NCBI RefSeq assembly: GCF_002968835.1
Contig: NZ_PKQK01000007.1
Location: 1 to 64,000, forward strand
DNA: 64,000 bases
Direction of reading: 5' to 3'
Source: Paenibacillus sp. PCH8
GTDB lineage: Bacteria; Bacillota; Bacilli; Paenibacillales; Paenibacillaceae
Shown: in pieces, positions 52,327-60,636 of the stretch
Layout of the letters: the number at the start of each line of letters is the position of its first letter
Numbering within the stretch: position 1 is the stretch's first letter
Made by a program: the position numbers and the translations under genes
Notes under the pieces: model-generated
The model's input: only the letters and a program-made list of their open reading frames with translations
The model's database searches: none
What the model was told of the DNA's origin: nothing

Positions 52327-54051
52327 TTAATCTTCAATCGTGGATAGATCTCCTGCAGGCAGATCAAGCTCCCAAGCTTTCAGTACACGACGCATGATCT
52401 TGCCAGAACGTGTCTTGGGCAGTTTATCCTTAAACTCAATCTCACGCGGAGCAGCGTGGGCAGAGAGGCCTTCTTTGACAAACCGATAGATCTCTTCTTT
52501 CAGCTCTGGAGTCGCCTCATACCCTTCACGAAGAGCTACAAAGGCCTTGATGATCTCCCCACGTGTCACATCGGGTTTGCCAATTACACCTGCTTCCGCT
52601 ACCGCAGGATGCTCCACCAGCTTGCTCTCCACCTCAAAGGGACCAATACGCTCGCCTGAGGAATTAATCACATCATCAATTCGCCCCTGGAACCAGAAGT
52701 ATCCCTCTTCATCCATATAAGCGGAATCCCCAGATACATACCATCCCGTCAGCCTGAAGTACTCTTCGTATTTCGCAGGGTTATTCCAGATCTTCGCCAT
52801 CATGGATGGCCAAGGTGAACGTATCGCCAAATTGCCCATACTGTATGGTGGCAATTCCTGCCCGCGATCATCAATGATGGCCGCGTCTATTCCTGGCAAA
52901 GGACGACCCATGGAACCTGGCTTAATTGGCATTCCTGGATAGTTACAGATCAGTTGTGCACCTGTTTCAGTCATCCACCACGTATCGTGGATTCGTTGAC
53001 CATAGGCTTTCCATCCCCAACGAACGACCTCCGGATTGAGCGGTTCACCAACCGACATCACGTGACGCAGACTACTCAGATCATGCTGGGCTATCGTCTC
53101 TTCACCAGCGCCCATCAGCATGCGGAAAGCCGTTGGTGCACTGTACCAGACAGTGACTTTATTCTTTTGGATCGTGCTGTACCAATCATGAGGACTGAAA
53201 CGTCCGCCACGTATCACGTTGGTCGCTCCATTTAGCCACGGAGCAAAGATCCCGTATGAAGTTCCTGTAACCCAACCCGGATCAGCTGTGCACCAGTACA
53301 CGTCATCTTCACGTAAATCCAGAACAACCTTGCCCGTATAATAGTGCTGAATCATGGCATTCTGAACATGGTACACCCCTTTGGGTTTACCCGTTGAGCC
53401 TGAGGTATAGTGAATAAGCAAACCATCCTCACGATTCAGCCACTCCACTTCCATCTCATCCGAAGCGACAGACATCTCTGCATCAAAATCGATGAGTCCT
53501 TCTTCAGTCTGTGCGCCCCCACCCACAACAAATATATGTTTGAGTTCGGGCAATTCGGAACGTTTGATCCGTCCCAGCAATTCCGGAGTGGTGACGAGGG
53601 CTACAGCCCCGCTATCCTCCAGTCGATCCTTCACAGCCGTTTCCATAAAAGCTTCGAACAAAGGGCCCGCGACGGCCCCAGCCTTCAATATGCCGAGGAG
53701 ACTGAAATATAGCTCAGGACTTCGCGGCATAAAAATGAAGACACGTTCCCCTTTGGCTATTCCGTACTTGCGGAGGACATTACCAAACCGACTCGACTGT
53801 TCGCTTAGATCAGCAAAGGTATAAGACTCATCGCGTGAAGCATCGCTATACAATAAAGCAGTTCTCCCGCCCCTTCCTTCCAGGACATGTCGATCAATCG
53901 CTTCATGCGCCATGTTCACTCTTCCGCTGGCGTGCCACGTAAAGTGCCTTTCCACCGATTCCCAATCGAACCGGCTTCTCGCCTCCGTGTAATCGCCCAG
54001 ATTAGATTCAGACACAACCGTTTGCAGCATCTCACCATGTGCTTGACTCAT
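52327..54051 (-). CDS. acsA: Acetyl-CoA synthetase
   Basis: AcsA activates acetate to acetyl-CoA through acetyl-AMP. The 574 residues contain the AMP-binding motif HYTSGSTGKPKGVYH, the core TWWMTETGAQLICNYPG, YVSGDSAYMDEEGYFWFQG and the acetylation-target lysine Lys551 in KTRSGKIMRR, equal to Lys549 of B. subtilis AcsA. Start ATG lies 9 bases after AAGGAGG. It diverges from acuA, which encodes the acetyltransferase that inactivates it, and a cre-like site lies in its leader, so catabolite repression by CcpA (encoded at 56 kb) is likely. Confidence 0.96.
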   Translation of the reverse strand: MSQAHGEMLQTVVSESNLGDYTEARSRFDWESVERHFTWHASGRVNMAHEAIDRHVLEGRGGRTALLYSDASRDESYTFADLSEQSSRFGNVLRKYGIAKGERVFIFMPRSPELYFSLLGILKAGAVAGPLFEAFMETAVKDRLEDSGAVALVTTPELLGRIKRSELPELKHIFVVGGGAQTEEGLIDFDAEMSVASDEMEVEWLNREDGLLIHYTSGSTGKPKGVYHVQNAMIQHYYTGKVVLDLREDDVYWCTADPGWVTGTSYGIFAPWLNGATNVIRGGRFSPHDWYSTIQKNKVTVWYSAPTAFRMLMGAGEETIAQHDLSSLRHVMSVGEPLNPEVVRWGWKAYGQRIHDTWWMTETGAQLICNYPGMPIKPGSMGRPLPGIDAAIIDDRGQELPPYSMGNLAIRSPWPSMMAKIWNNPAKYEEYFRLTGWYVSGDSAYMDEEGYFWFQGRIDDVINSSGERIGPFEVESKLVEHPAVAEAGVIGKPDVTRGEIIKAFVALREGYEATPELKEEIYRFVKEGLSAHAAPREIEFKDKLPKTRSGKIMRRVLKAWELDLPAGDLSTIED

Positions 54052-54131
54052 GCTTGCCAGCCTCCTTCAACTCGACATTTCGATTCCCATTATGGGTTAC
54101 TTCGTATTGCCTTTGTGTTGACTGAACTTCC

Positions 54132-54145
54132 AGTTAGCGCTTACA
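54132..54145 (-). promoter_or_regulatory. CcpA-binding cre-like site upstream of acsA
   Basis: In minus sense TGTAAGCGCTAACT matches the cre consensus TGTAANCGNTNNCA at every fixed position but the last. It lies about 81-94 bp before the acsA start, downstream of the proposed acsA -10 (54,236-54,241), so CcpA would act as a roadblock. B. subtilis acsA is controlled by CcpA in the same way. Confidence 0.7.
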
Positions 54146-54235
54146 TTAGTAGAGAGAACTTCTCATCATGTACTTGCCTGGCCAAACAGATGCATCCAAA
54201 TTTCTGTTAAATTGTGAACATTTTTTGTCTACGCA

Positions 54236-54244
54236 ATTATAGCA
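54236..54244 (-). promoter_or_regulatory. Extended -10 promoter candidate for acsA
   Basis: Minus-sense TGCTATAAT forms an extended -10 element; the -35 is poor. The implied leader of about 180 nt contains the cre-like site. Confidence 0.45.
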
Positions 54245-54267
54245 AATCTTTTCAATCATCGTCTATG

Positions 54268-54295
54268 GCTTTTCAATTTTTTGGTTTTTTGCTAT
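54268..54295 (+). promoter_or_regulatory. Promoter candidate for acuA
   Basis: An extended -10 TGCTATAAG ends near 54,295, with TTTTCA about 17 bp upstream. It would start transcription just before the acuA ribosome site. Confidence 0.45.
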
Positions 54296-54322
54296 AAGTA
54301 GGGGGAGAGAGGAGCATGAACT

Positions 54323-54955
54323 ATGGAGCATATCAAGGAGTATCATATACGTTCCATCTTCAAGTCCGGCCACCGAATTACGGTTGAGGGTCCTGTGCAG
54401 GCCGAGGCGATTACCAGACTTCATTTCCATCCAGATCTGGATGCCTTTCGGCGTCCAACCGAGCAACAGGAGGCGCTGGCCGAGATTGCAGCTTTACCCG
54501 AAGGTCGGATTATGATTGCACATGATCAAGAAACGATTGTCGGCTATGTCACTTTTCACTACGCGGATGACTGTGAGCGCTGGTCTGAGGGTAACATGAC
54601 TGATCTGATTGAGCTTGGGGCTATCGAGGTTGCAGACGACTACCGTTCTCTTGGTATTGGACGCGAAATGCTACTTACGGCTATGGAAGACAAACATATG
54701 GAGAACTATATCATTTTTACTACAGAGTATTATTGGCATTGGGATCTGAAGGGTAGTGGACTATCCGTATGGGATTATCGCAAAATGATGGAAAGGCTAA
54801 TGCAGACGATCGACATGACCTGGTATGCAACAGACGACCCTGAAATATGCTCACATCCTGCAAACTGTCTGATGGTTCGAATCGGGAGTCAGGTACCCCT
54901 AACATCGGAAGAACAGTTCGATCGTGTACGCTTCCGCTATCGGTTTATGTATTAA
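54323..54955 (+). CDS. acuA: Acetoin utilization GNAT acetyltransferase AcuA
   Basis: AcuA acetylates and inactivates AcsA, and so balances acetate activation. The 210 residues include HFHPDLDAFRRPTEQQEAL, the GNAT acetyl-CoA loop region VADDYRSLGIGREMLLTAM, and EYYWHWDLKGSGLSVWDYRK, a signature of AcuA. ATG 54,323 is 8 bases after GAGGAG. It is divergent from acsA as in B. subtilis, but acuB and acuC do not follow; the next gene is the convergent mtnN. Confidence 0.94.
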   Translation: MEHIKEYHIRSIFKSGHRITVEGPVQAEAITRLHFHPDLDAFRRPTEQQEALAEIAALPEGRIMIAHDQETIVGYVTFHYADDCERWSEGNMTDLIELGAIEVADDYRSLGIGREMLLTAMEDKHMENYIIFTTEYYWHWDLKGSGLSVWDYRKMMERLMQTIDMTWYATDDPEICSHPANCLMVRIGSQVPLTSEEQFDRVRFRYRFMY

Positions 54956-54987
54956 AAAATGACGTATTCACGCCCATCATTATACAT

Positions 54988-55047
54988 AAAAAAACCGCTC
55001 CTCACAGCATTCATCATGATTGATGAACAGCTACCTAAGGGCGGTTT
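54988..55047 (-). terminator. Hairpin between convergent acuA and mtnN
   Basis: In minus sense AAACCGC and GCGGTTT form the base of a stem, with an inner TTCATC/GATGAA hairpin, followed by seven T. It mainly serves mtnN. Confidence 0.6.
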
Positions 55048-55108
55048 ATGATTTAGCGGCCTCTCAGCCGCATTCCATAAGCAGCACATGCGTTTACAGC
55101 TTTTACAA

Positions 55109-55804
55109 TTACATATTGTGGAGCATGTGCTCCACAATACGGTGCGAACGCTGCGAGGATTCCACAGTAAATTCAGCAAAGTTAACATGGGCCGAACCAT
55201 CCGCTTTGTCTGACATGCCGCGCAGAACAACGAAGGGTACACGATTCATGTAACAAACCTGAGCGACTGCGGCACCCTCCATCTCGGCACATGCCCCGTC
55301 CATTTCGGTATATAACATGTTCACCGTATCTTTACTTGCGATAAATTGGTCGCCGGACAGCACCTTACCGATCAGGTAATGTGTGCCCTGTGCTTTGCAT
55401 GCTTCTTCAGCCAGCGCAATCAGCGAAGCTTCTGCCGGGAATGCAGACGTTTCCTGATAAGGAATAACCCCACGTTCAAACCCGAGTGGCGTTACGTCCA
55501 TATCATGCTGTACACATACCGAGGATATCACCATATCGCCAATGTTCAGTTCCGGATGAACCGCTCCTGCAACACCTGTGAAGATCACTCGATTAACTTG
55601 AAAACGATCAATCAGAATCTGCGTCGTCACCGCTGCATTCACTTTACCTACGCCCGACTTGCATACCACAATCTGCTTGCCCAGCCATTCGCCTGCCACA
55701 TACGTAATTCCGGTTTGCTTGACTGTCTCAAGCTGCTTCATACCCGCGAGCAAAAGCTCCACTTCTTCATCCATCGCTCCGATTATACCAATGGTTTCAC
55801 GCAT
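55109..55804 (-). CDS. mtnN: 5'-methylthioadenosine/S-adenosylhomocysteine nucleosidase
   Basis: MtnN cleaves MTA and SAH to adenine and thioribose derivatives in methionine salvage and activated methyl recycling. The 231 residues start MRETIGIIGAMDEEVELL and contain VVCKSGVGKVNAA, FTGVAGAVHPELNIGD and the active site AEMEGAAVAQVCY followed by RGMSDKAD, all diagnostic. ATG 55,802-55,804 is 8 bases after GGGGG; a start seven codons earlier is less well supported. The homocysteine methyltransferase at 19 kb acts in the same wider pathway. Confidence 0.95.
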   Translation of the reverse strand: MRETIGIIGAMDEEVELLLAGMKQLETVKQTGITYVAGEWLGKQIVVCKSGVGKVNAAVTTQILIDRFQVNRVIFTGVAGAVHPELNIGDMVISSVCVQHDMDVTPLGFERGVIPYQETSAFPAEASLIALAEEACKAQGTHYLIGKVLSGDQFIASKDTVNMLYTEMDGACAEMEGAAVAQVCYMNRVPFVVLRGMSDKADGSAHVNFAEFTVESSQRSHRIVEHMLHNM

Positions 55805-55888
55805 TTTTGATACCCCCTGTTTCATACTAAATCTGGTTACATTGTCTCCAGGTCCCTTGCCCGTTAGAGACTTCAGTTCTCATTCAGC

Positions 55889-55913
55889 ACAAAAGCTCCG
55901 TCTCCGGAGCTTC
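55889..55913 (-). terminator. Terminator of ccpA
   Basis: AAGCTCCG-gaga-CGGAGCTT in minus sense is followed by TTGTG, a compact strong stem with a short T run. Confidence 0.72.
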
Positions 55914-55965
55914 TGCACATTCACTATGTAGAGAGAATCTCTTCTCCCTTTCCGTATAACTTGAC

Positions 55966-56973
55966 TTAACCAGCGTGACTTACAGACAAACGAAGAATGG
56001 TTTCATGTGGCAAAATAACCCGTGGGTTCTCCACATTTTCTTTCTTCATAAGCTTCGTCAGCAGACGCATCGCTACAGCTCCGAGATCGTACATTGGCTG
56101 AGCTACTGTCGTCAACTGAGGACGCACCATGGAAGCCATGCGAATGTTATCCACACTAATAATGGAGAAATCATCCGGTACTTTCAGGCCGTCATCCTGA
56201 ATACTATGAATGGCACCGATGGCCATTTCATCCGTTGCAGCAAAGATCGCTGAAGGTTTCTTCTTGAGTCCCAGGAAATATTTCATCGCTTCCACACCGG
56301 ATTCATAACGATAGTTACCAATTCGAACGAGATCCTCCTGGTATTCAATCCCCGCTGCTTCCAGTGCTTTTTTGTAGCCTTGGAAACGAGCATATCCATT
56401 CGCTGGATCTTGCAACGTACCACTGATCATTGCGATTTCCTTGTGTCCGTGACGAATTAACGTATTTACCGCATCAAAGGCAGCAGCCTCATGATCAATA
56501 TCTACAGAAGGGAATGTTCCCTTCTCATCACTCGTTGCACAAAGTACGATCGGCACAGCCGCAGACTGGAACGCCTGAATGTGTTCGTCCGTTACTGTTC
56601 CACCCATGAAGAGCAGTCCATCGACTTGCTTCTCAAGCAATGTATTAATTACACGAATTTCTTTTTCTTTTTTCTTATCCGCATTACACAGAATAATGTT
56701 GTAGTGATACATATTCGCAATATCTTCAATTCCGCGGGCAATCTCCGCGAAGGTTGAGTTCGAAATATCCGGAATAACGACTCCGACCGTGGTTGTCTTC
56801 TTGCTCGCCAGACCTCTGGCTACCGCATTCGGGCGATATCCCAACCGTTCGATGGATTCATATACTTTTTTACGCGTTTGCGGTTTAACATTAGGGTTAT
56901 TATTAACTACCCGTGATACCGTTGCCATAGACACTCCAGCTTCACGTGCCACATCATAAATGGTTACCGTCAC
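55966..56973 (-). CDS. ccpA: Catabolite control protein A
   Basis: CcpA is the LacI-family master regulator of carbon catabolite control, binding cre sites with HPr-Ser-P or Crh. The helix-turn-helix VTIYDVAREAGVSMATVSRV and the hinge GYRPNAVARGLASKK are nearly identical to B. subtilis CcpA, followed by the sugar-binding-like core. I chose GTG 56,971-56,973 because GGAG lies 9 bases before it; the ATG five codons earlier has no ribosome site. About 335 residues. It stands next to the bacillithiol gene ytxJ, as in B. subtilis, where ytxJ and ccpA are close. Confidence 0.95.
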   Translation of the reverse strand: MTVTIYDVAREAGVSMATVSRVVNNNPNVKPQTRKKVYESIERLGYRPNAVARGLASKKTTTVGVVIPDISNSTFAEIARGIEDIANMYHYNIILCNADKKKEKEIRVINTLLEKQVDGLLFMGGTVTDEHIQAFQSAAVPIVLCATSDEKGTFPSVDIDHEAAAFDAVNTLIRHGHKEIAMISGTLQDPANGYARFQGYKKALEAAGIEYQEDLVRIGNYRYESGVEAMKYFLGLKKKPSAIFAATDEMAIGAIHSIQDDGLKVPDDFSIISVDNIRMASMVRPQLTTVAQPMYDLGAVAMRLLTKLMKKENVENPRVILPHETILRLSVSHAG

Positions 56974-57065
56974 AGTACTTCTCTCCATTACCAGTAAATT
57001 TTCATACCATTTTCATTAAGATTTATATTACGACAATTTTTTGCATTAATCAATTAAAATAGGCT

Positions 57066-57413
57066 TTAGGACTCACTCAAAACATTCGTAAGTGTGGTCG
57101 TAGTAATATCTGAATGGGAAGTATGCCATACAGGAATTCCCTTTTTAATCAGGATCGCCTGTGGAGATTCGTGCTTAACACCTAGCTGTTCTGCTGCTTC
57201 GTTAGATACCGTACGATCTTCCACGACGTAGATGATGCCATATTTCACTTGTTCATTGGGAGTGTTATGCAAATAATCATTCATCTCCTGATAAGCATGC
57301 GCACTGATCGGGCAGCGTGTACTGTGCTTAAACAGAAGCAAGGGTTGATCCTCGGTAGCCTCCACCGCGGAGTTTAGCTGTTCAATACTTGTCATTTTAG
57401 TCATGTCAGCCAT
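57066..57413 (-). CDS. ytxJ: Bacillithiol system redox protein YtxJ (BrxC)
   Basis: YtxJ/BrxC is a thioredoxin-like monothiol protein that reduces bacillithiol-protein disulfides. The 115 residues contain the active site RCPISAHAY (CPIS, one cysteine), the family hallmark, followed by GIIYVVEDRTVSNEAAEQLG and a cis-proline-like SPQAILI. The start ATG 57,411-57,413 follows AGGGGG; the open frame extends far upstream but without a start signal. It lies just upstream of ccpA in the same direction, consistent with the ytxJ-ccpA cluster of Bacillales. Confidence 0.9.
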   Translation of the reverse strand: MADMTKMTSIEQLNSAVEATEDQPLLLFKHSTRCPISAHAYQEMNDYLHNTPNEQVKYGIIYVVEDRTVSNEAAEQLGVKHESPQAILIKKGIPVWHTSHSDITTTTLTNVLSES

Positions 57414-57535
57414 TAGATATACATCCCCCTTTACCAAGAATACCGCTATGTTGAGCGTTTTCACTCTTCGATAGCTTAACAAAAAGTACGAGAAAAAGCC
57501 AATTTTCATGAAAACAAGCATTCTACACGTCAAAA

Positions 57536-57979
57536 TTAGACAGCATTCGAGAAGTGCGCCTGCCACACAAATCCGGATAATTGACTTAATCTGCGCTCTG
57601 TAGTCTCCATCCACGCAGCATCACCAGACTTCGTTGCGTAACCCATAATATCCAACAGCAGATTAATACGCTCCTCCACCGCTTGCTGCATTCGATATTC
57701 CATCTCCCGATCGGTCGCATCCGGCCAAGCCAGCAGTTGTTCATGGAGCAAGTCAGCCAATTCGTTTCGTTCACCAAATGATACATCCTGCTTCACGGGT
57801 TGCTCACCCAATGTGCTTATACATTCTGTTAAGTCCGGCTTGACCGGTTGAAGCACTTCGTATGATACACAGTCTGTACACGCAAATACAGGTACGTTTC
57901 GAATCTCAACCTTTTTGGCGTATACTACTGTTCTTAGTTCCAATTCCATTACATGTCCACATCTGCACGATTTGCGCAC
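57536..57979 (-). CDS. Zinc-ribbon-like hypothetical protein
   Basis: I cannot name a family. The N-terminus has CRCGH and, about 25 residues later, FACTDC, giving a likely four-cysteine zinc site (YgiT-like pattern). The remaining 100 residues are helical and end in a Trp/Leu-rich tail (WMETTERRLSQLSGFVWQ). The start is uncertain: GTG 57,977-57,979 has GAGG eight bases upstream, while GTG/ATG at 57,988 and 57,985 lie on the ribosome site. About 147 residues. It precedes ytxJ in the same direction. Confidence 0.7.
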   Translation of the reverse strand: MRKSCRCGHVMELELRTVVYAKKVEIRNVPVFACTDCVSYEVLQPVKPDLTECISTLGEQPVKQDVSFGERNELADLLHEQLLAWPDATDREMEYRMQQAVEERINLLLDIMGYATKSGDAAWMETTERRLSQLSGFVWQAHFSNAV

Positions 57980-58224
57980 AACCATCACCTCTTCGCTCTA
58001 TACTCTTATATAAGTACCATTCGACCTATTTCTGCTTAAATCCTGCTGCAAATAAGAGGTTGCACAAATTACCACTCCCACCAGATGAAGGCTGTCGAAT
58101 GTAATCAGTTATTGAGTTGTAACCGCTTACCCGAAAGTGAACCTGCACTTCCATGAAGTCCCACTGAGAATCTGTTACAATATAAGACGCAACATCCCTA
58201 ATCACCGCAAAAGGAGAGATGGAT

Positions 58225-58749
58225 ATGAGATTAACGGGTAAAAAAGTCATCGCTCTGATCGATGAAGAATTCGAGGATCTGGAACTGTGGTATCCTGTGC
58301 ACCGTGTTCGTGAAGAGGGCGCCGAGGTACATCTGGCCGGAGAGAAAAAAGGAAAAATCTATATGGGTAAATATGGTGTGCCCGCTGAGGCGGAATACAG
58401 TTTCGATGAACTCGACAGTTCACAGTATGATGGTATTCTCGTGCCCGGCGGCTGGGCACCGGACAAGCTGCGTCGATATACCAAAGTGCTGGAGCTTGTG
58501 AAGGAAATGAATGCAGATCAAAAACCGATCGGACAGATCTGTCATGCAGGTTGGGTTCTGATCTCCGCCAAGATTCTGGATGGCGTAACGGTTACCTCTA
58601 CACCAGGCATTCGGGATGATATGGAAAATGCAGGTGCCATCTGGAAAGATGAAGCGGTTGTTGTTGATGGTCATATCATCTCAGCGCGTCGTCCGCCCGA
58701 TCTTCCCCCTTACGGCAAGGCGTTCTGTGATGCACTGGCTGCAAAATAA
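58225..58749 (+). CDS. DJ-1/PfpI family protein (type 1 glutamine amidotransferase-like)
   Basis: Members include proteases, chaperones and deglycases. The 174 residues show ALIDEEFEDLELWYP, VPGGWAPDKLRRY and the nucleophile elbow GQICHAGWVL with cysteine about residue 107, next to a histidine. The match is to the PfpI/YraA/YfkM subgroup linked to general stress. The biochemical activity is not determined. ATG 58,225 is 8 bases after GGAG. Confidence 0.92.
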   Translation: MRLTGKKVIALIDEEFEDLELWYPVHRVREEGAEVHLAGEKKGKIYMGKYGVPAEAEYSFDELDSSQYDGILVPGGWAPDKLRRYTKVLELVKEMNADQKPIGQICHAGWVLISAKILDGVTVTSTPGIRDDMENAGAIWKDEAVVVDGHIISARRPPDLPPYGKAFCDALAAK

Positions 58750-58753
58750 ACAA

Positions 58754-58800
58754 AAAATAACCCCACTATGACGAGTAATGTTCACAGTGGGGTTATTTTT
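58754..58800 (+). terminator. Terminator of the PfpI-family gene
   Basis: AAAATAACCCCACT pairs with AGTGGGGTTATTTT over 14 bp; A and T tracts on the two sides suggest bidirectional use, including for ptsI. Confidence 0.9.
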
Positions 58801-58875
58801 GTTGATACATTTTGTAAATAAATGTAACTAAATTGAATATATTAACTTAAAGGTATTTATTTACAGTTATACAAC

Positions 58876-60636
58876 TCACGACGCATTTGAACCACTTTGT
58901 TCGTCCGGGCTTCCCGTGGAGTCATTAAACACTTGCAGACGATTCTCAATATCTCCGCTAGTTCGCAGGGTGAAACATTCACGAGCTTCCACTTTGGCTA
59001 CCGATGCCGTCGTATTCAGCACTCTGTGTTTCACACGCAGCAGGGATTGTGGTGACATGCTCAAGTGACGGATGCCAAGCTCCAGCCATAGTGGAATGGA
59101 ACGTTCGTCCCCTGCCATCTCCCCGCACACACTTACATCAATTCCGGCCGTATGAGCCGCATCCGCTGTCGCACGAAGCATCCGCAGAACAGCCGGGTGA
59201 TATGGATGATACATATGGGCAATCTGTTCGTTCATTCGGTCTACAGCCAGCACATACTGAACCAGGTCATTCGTACCTATACTGAAGAAATCCGCTTCCT
59301 CAGCGAGCAGATCAGCAATCATCACTGCTGCTGGAACTTCAATCATGATTCCCACCTGAATGTGAGGGTCGTATGATAATCCCCGCTCATCCAGATCGGA
59401 CATCGCCTCACGAAGAATCTCATTGGCCTGCTGAAGCTCTTCTACCGAAGAGATCATCGGATACATAATTTTGACATTGCCAGCAGCACTGGCACGTAGA
59501 ATGGCTGTAAGCTGGGTTTTGAACAGATCCTTACGATCCAGACTAATCCGAATTGCACGATACCCTAGGAACGGATTGTCTTCCTCCGGTAGTTCAAAAT
59601 AATCGAGCTGCTTGTCACCACCGATATCCAATGTACGAATGACAACAGACTGGCCTGATGTTTTCTCTGCCACAAGACGGTACACTTCATACTGTTCTTG
59701 CTCACCGGGGAACGTAGCCCTGTCCATATAAAGGAACTCAGTCCGGAACAAACCTACACCCATGGCTCCATGTTTCAAGGCCATATCCAATTCCTTCACG
59801 GAACTGATATTGGAAGCCAGGTGCAGGATAGCCCCGTCTTTGGTTACGGCATCCACCGTAGCAAGCACCTGCAGTTGTTCCTTCTTCTTCAGTTGCTTGC
59901 TACGAAGCATGGTGTACCGTTCAATCGTCTTGCGATCCGGATCAGTGAAGACCAGACCATGGTCACCATCTACGACTAACATATCCCCTGTCTCTACCGG
60001 CATGCCAAGACTCGCTTCCAGACCGGAAACGAGAGGAATACCCAGCGCACGAGCCATAATTGCAGAATGTGATGTCTTCCCGCCGATCAGGGTAACGATA
60101 CCTAACACATGGGTGGGATTCAGATGTACCAGTTGAGATGGCGACAGTTCTTTGGCAACAAGTACATAAGGCTGGGTATCCGAAGGGAGTGTGATCTCCG
60201 GTGCTCCTAGCAGGTGCTTGAGCAGACGGTTACCTACATCCTTGATGTCAATGGCCCGCTCCTTCATATACTCGTCTTCGAGCAAGTCAAACATCGTGAC
60301 AAAGTGATCAATGGCTTCTTTGACCGCCACTTCTGCCGCTTTGTACTGACGCTCAATTATGCCTCGAATTTCATTCATGAACACCGGATCTTCCAGAATC
60401 GCCAGATGTGCATCAAAGATGCTGGATTCCTCGGGACCTACCACTTCCTTGAACTCATTCTTGATATATTCGATCTCATCTTTGGATGTCCGTATGCCCT
60501 CATACAGCCGTTCGAACTCCTGGGCGAGATCTACCGAATCCATCTTCTGGTCCGGCAGATCCCATTCCCAACTGGGCAGGACAAATGCTTTGCCGATGGC
60601 GATGCCTGCAGCTGCGTTGATGCCTTGTATCTTCAT
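58876..60636 (-). CDS. ptsI: Phosphoenolpyruvate-protein phosphotransferase (PTS enzyme I)
   Basis: Enzyme I takes phosphate from PEP and passes it to HPr. The 586 residues start MKIQGINAAAGIAIGKAF and contain the active histidine (about 189) in GGKTSHSAIMARALGIP, the PEP-binding barrel with GLFRTEFLYMDR, and the FFSIGTNDLVQY and SVCGEMAGDE segments. Start after GGAGGGG. It overlaps the stop of the NagE-like permease by 4 bp, so the two are coupled. No ptsH is beside it; the only HPr-like gene here (41 kb) lacks the active histidine, so the true HPr must be elsewhere. Confidence 0.95.
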   Translation of the reverse strand: MKIQGINAAAGIAIGKAFVLPSWEWDLPDQKMDSVDLAQEFERLYEGIRTSKDEIEYIKNEFKEVVGPEESSIFDAHLAILEDPVFMNEIRGIIERQYKAAEVAVKEAIDHFVTMFDLLEDEYMKERAIDIKDVGNRLLKHLLGAPEITLPSDTQPYVLVAKELSPSQLVHLNPTHVLGIVTLIGGKTSHSAIMARALGIPLVSGLEASLGMPVETGDMLVVDGDHGLVFTDPDRKTIERYTMLRSKQLKKKEQLQVLATVDAVTKDGAILHLASNISSVKELDMALKHGAMGVGLFRTEFLYMDRATFPGEQEQYEVYRLVAEKTSGQSVVIRTLDIGGDKQLDYFELPEEDNPFLGYRAIRISLDRKDLFKTQLTAILRASAAGNVKIMYPMISSVEELQQANEILREAMSDLDERGLSYDPHIQVGIMIEVPAAVMIADLLAEEADFFSIGTNDLVQYVLAVDRMNEQIAHMYHPYHPAVLRMLRATADAAHTAGIDVSVCGEMAGDERSIPLWLELGIRHLSMSPQSLLRVKHRVLNTTASVAKVEARECFTLRTSGDIENRLQVFNDSTGSPDEQSGSNAS

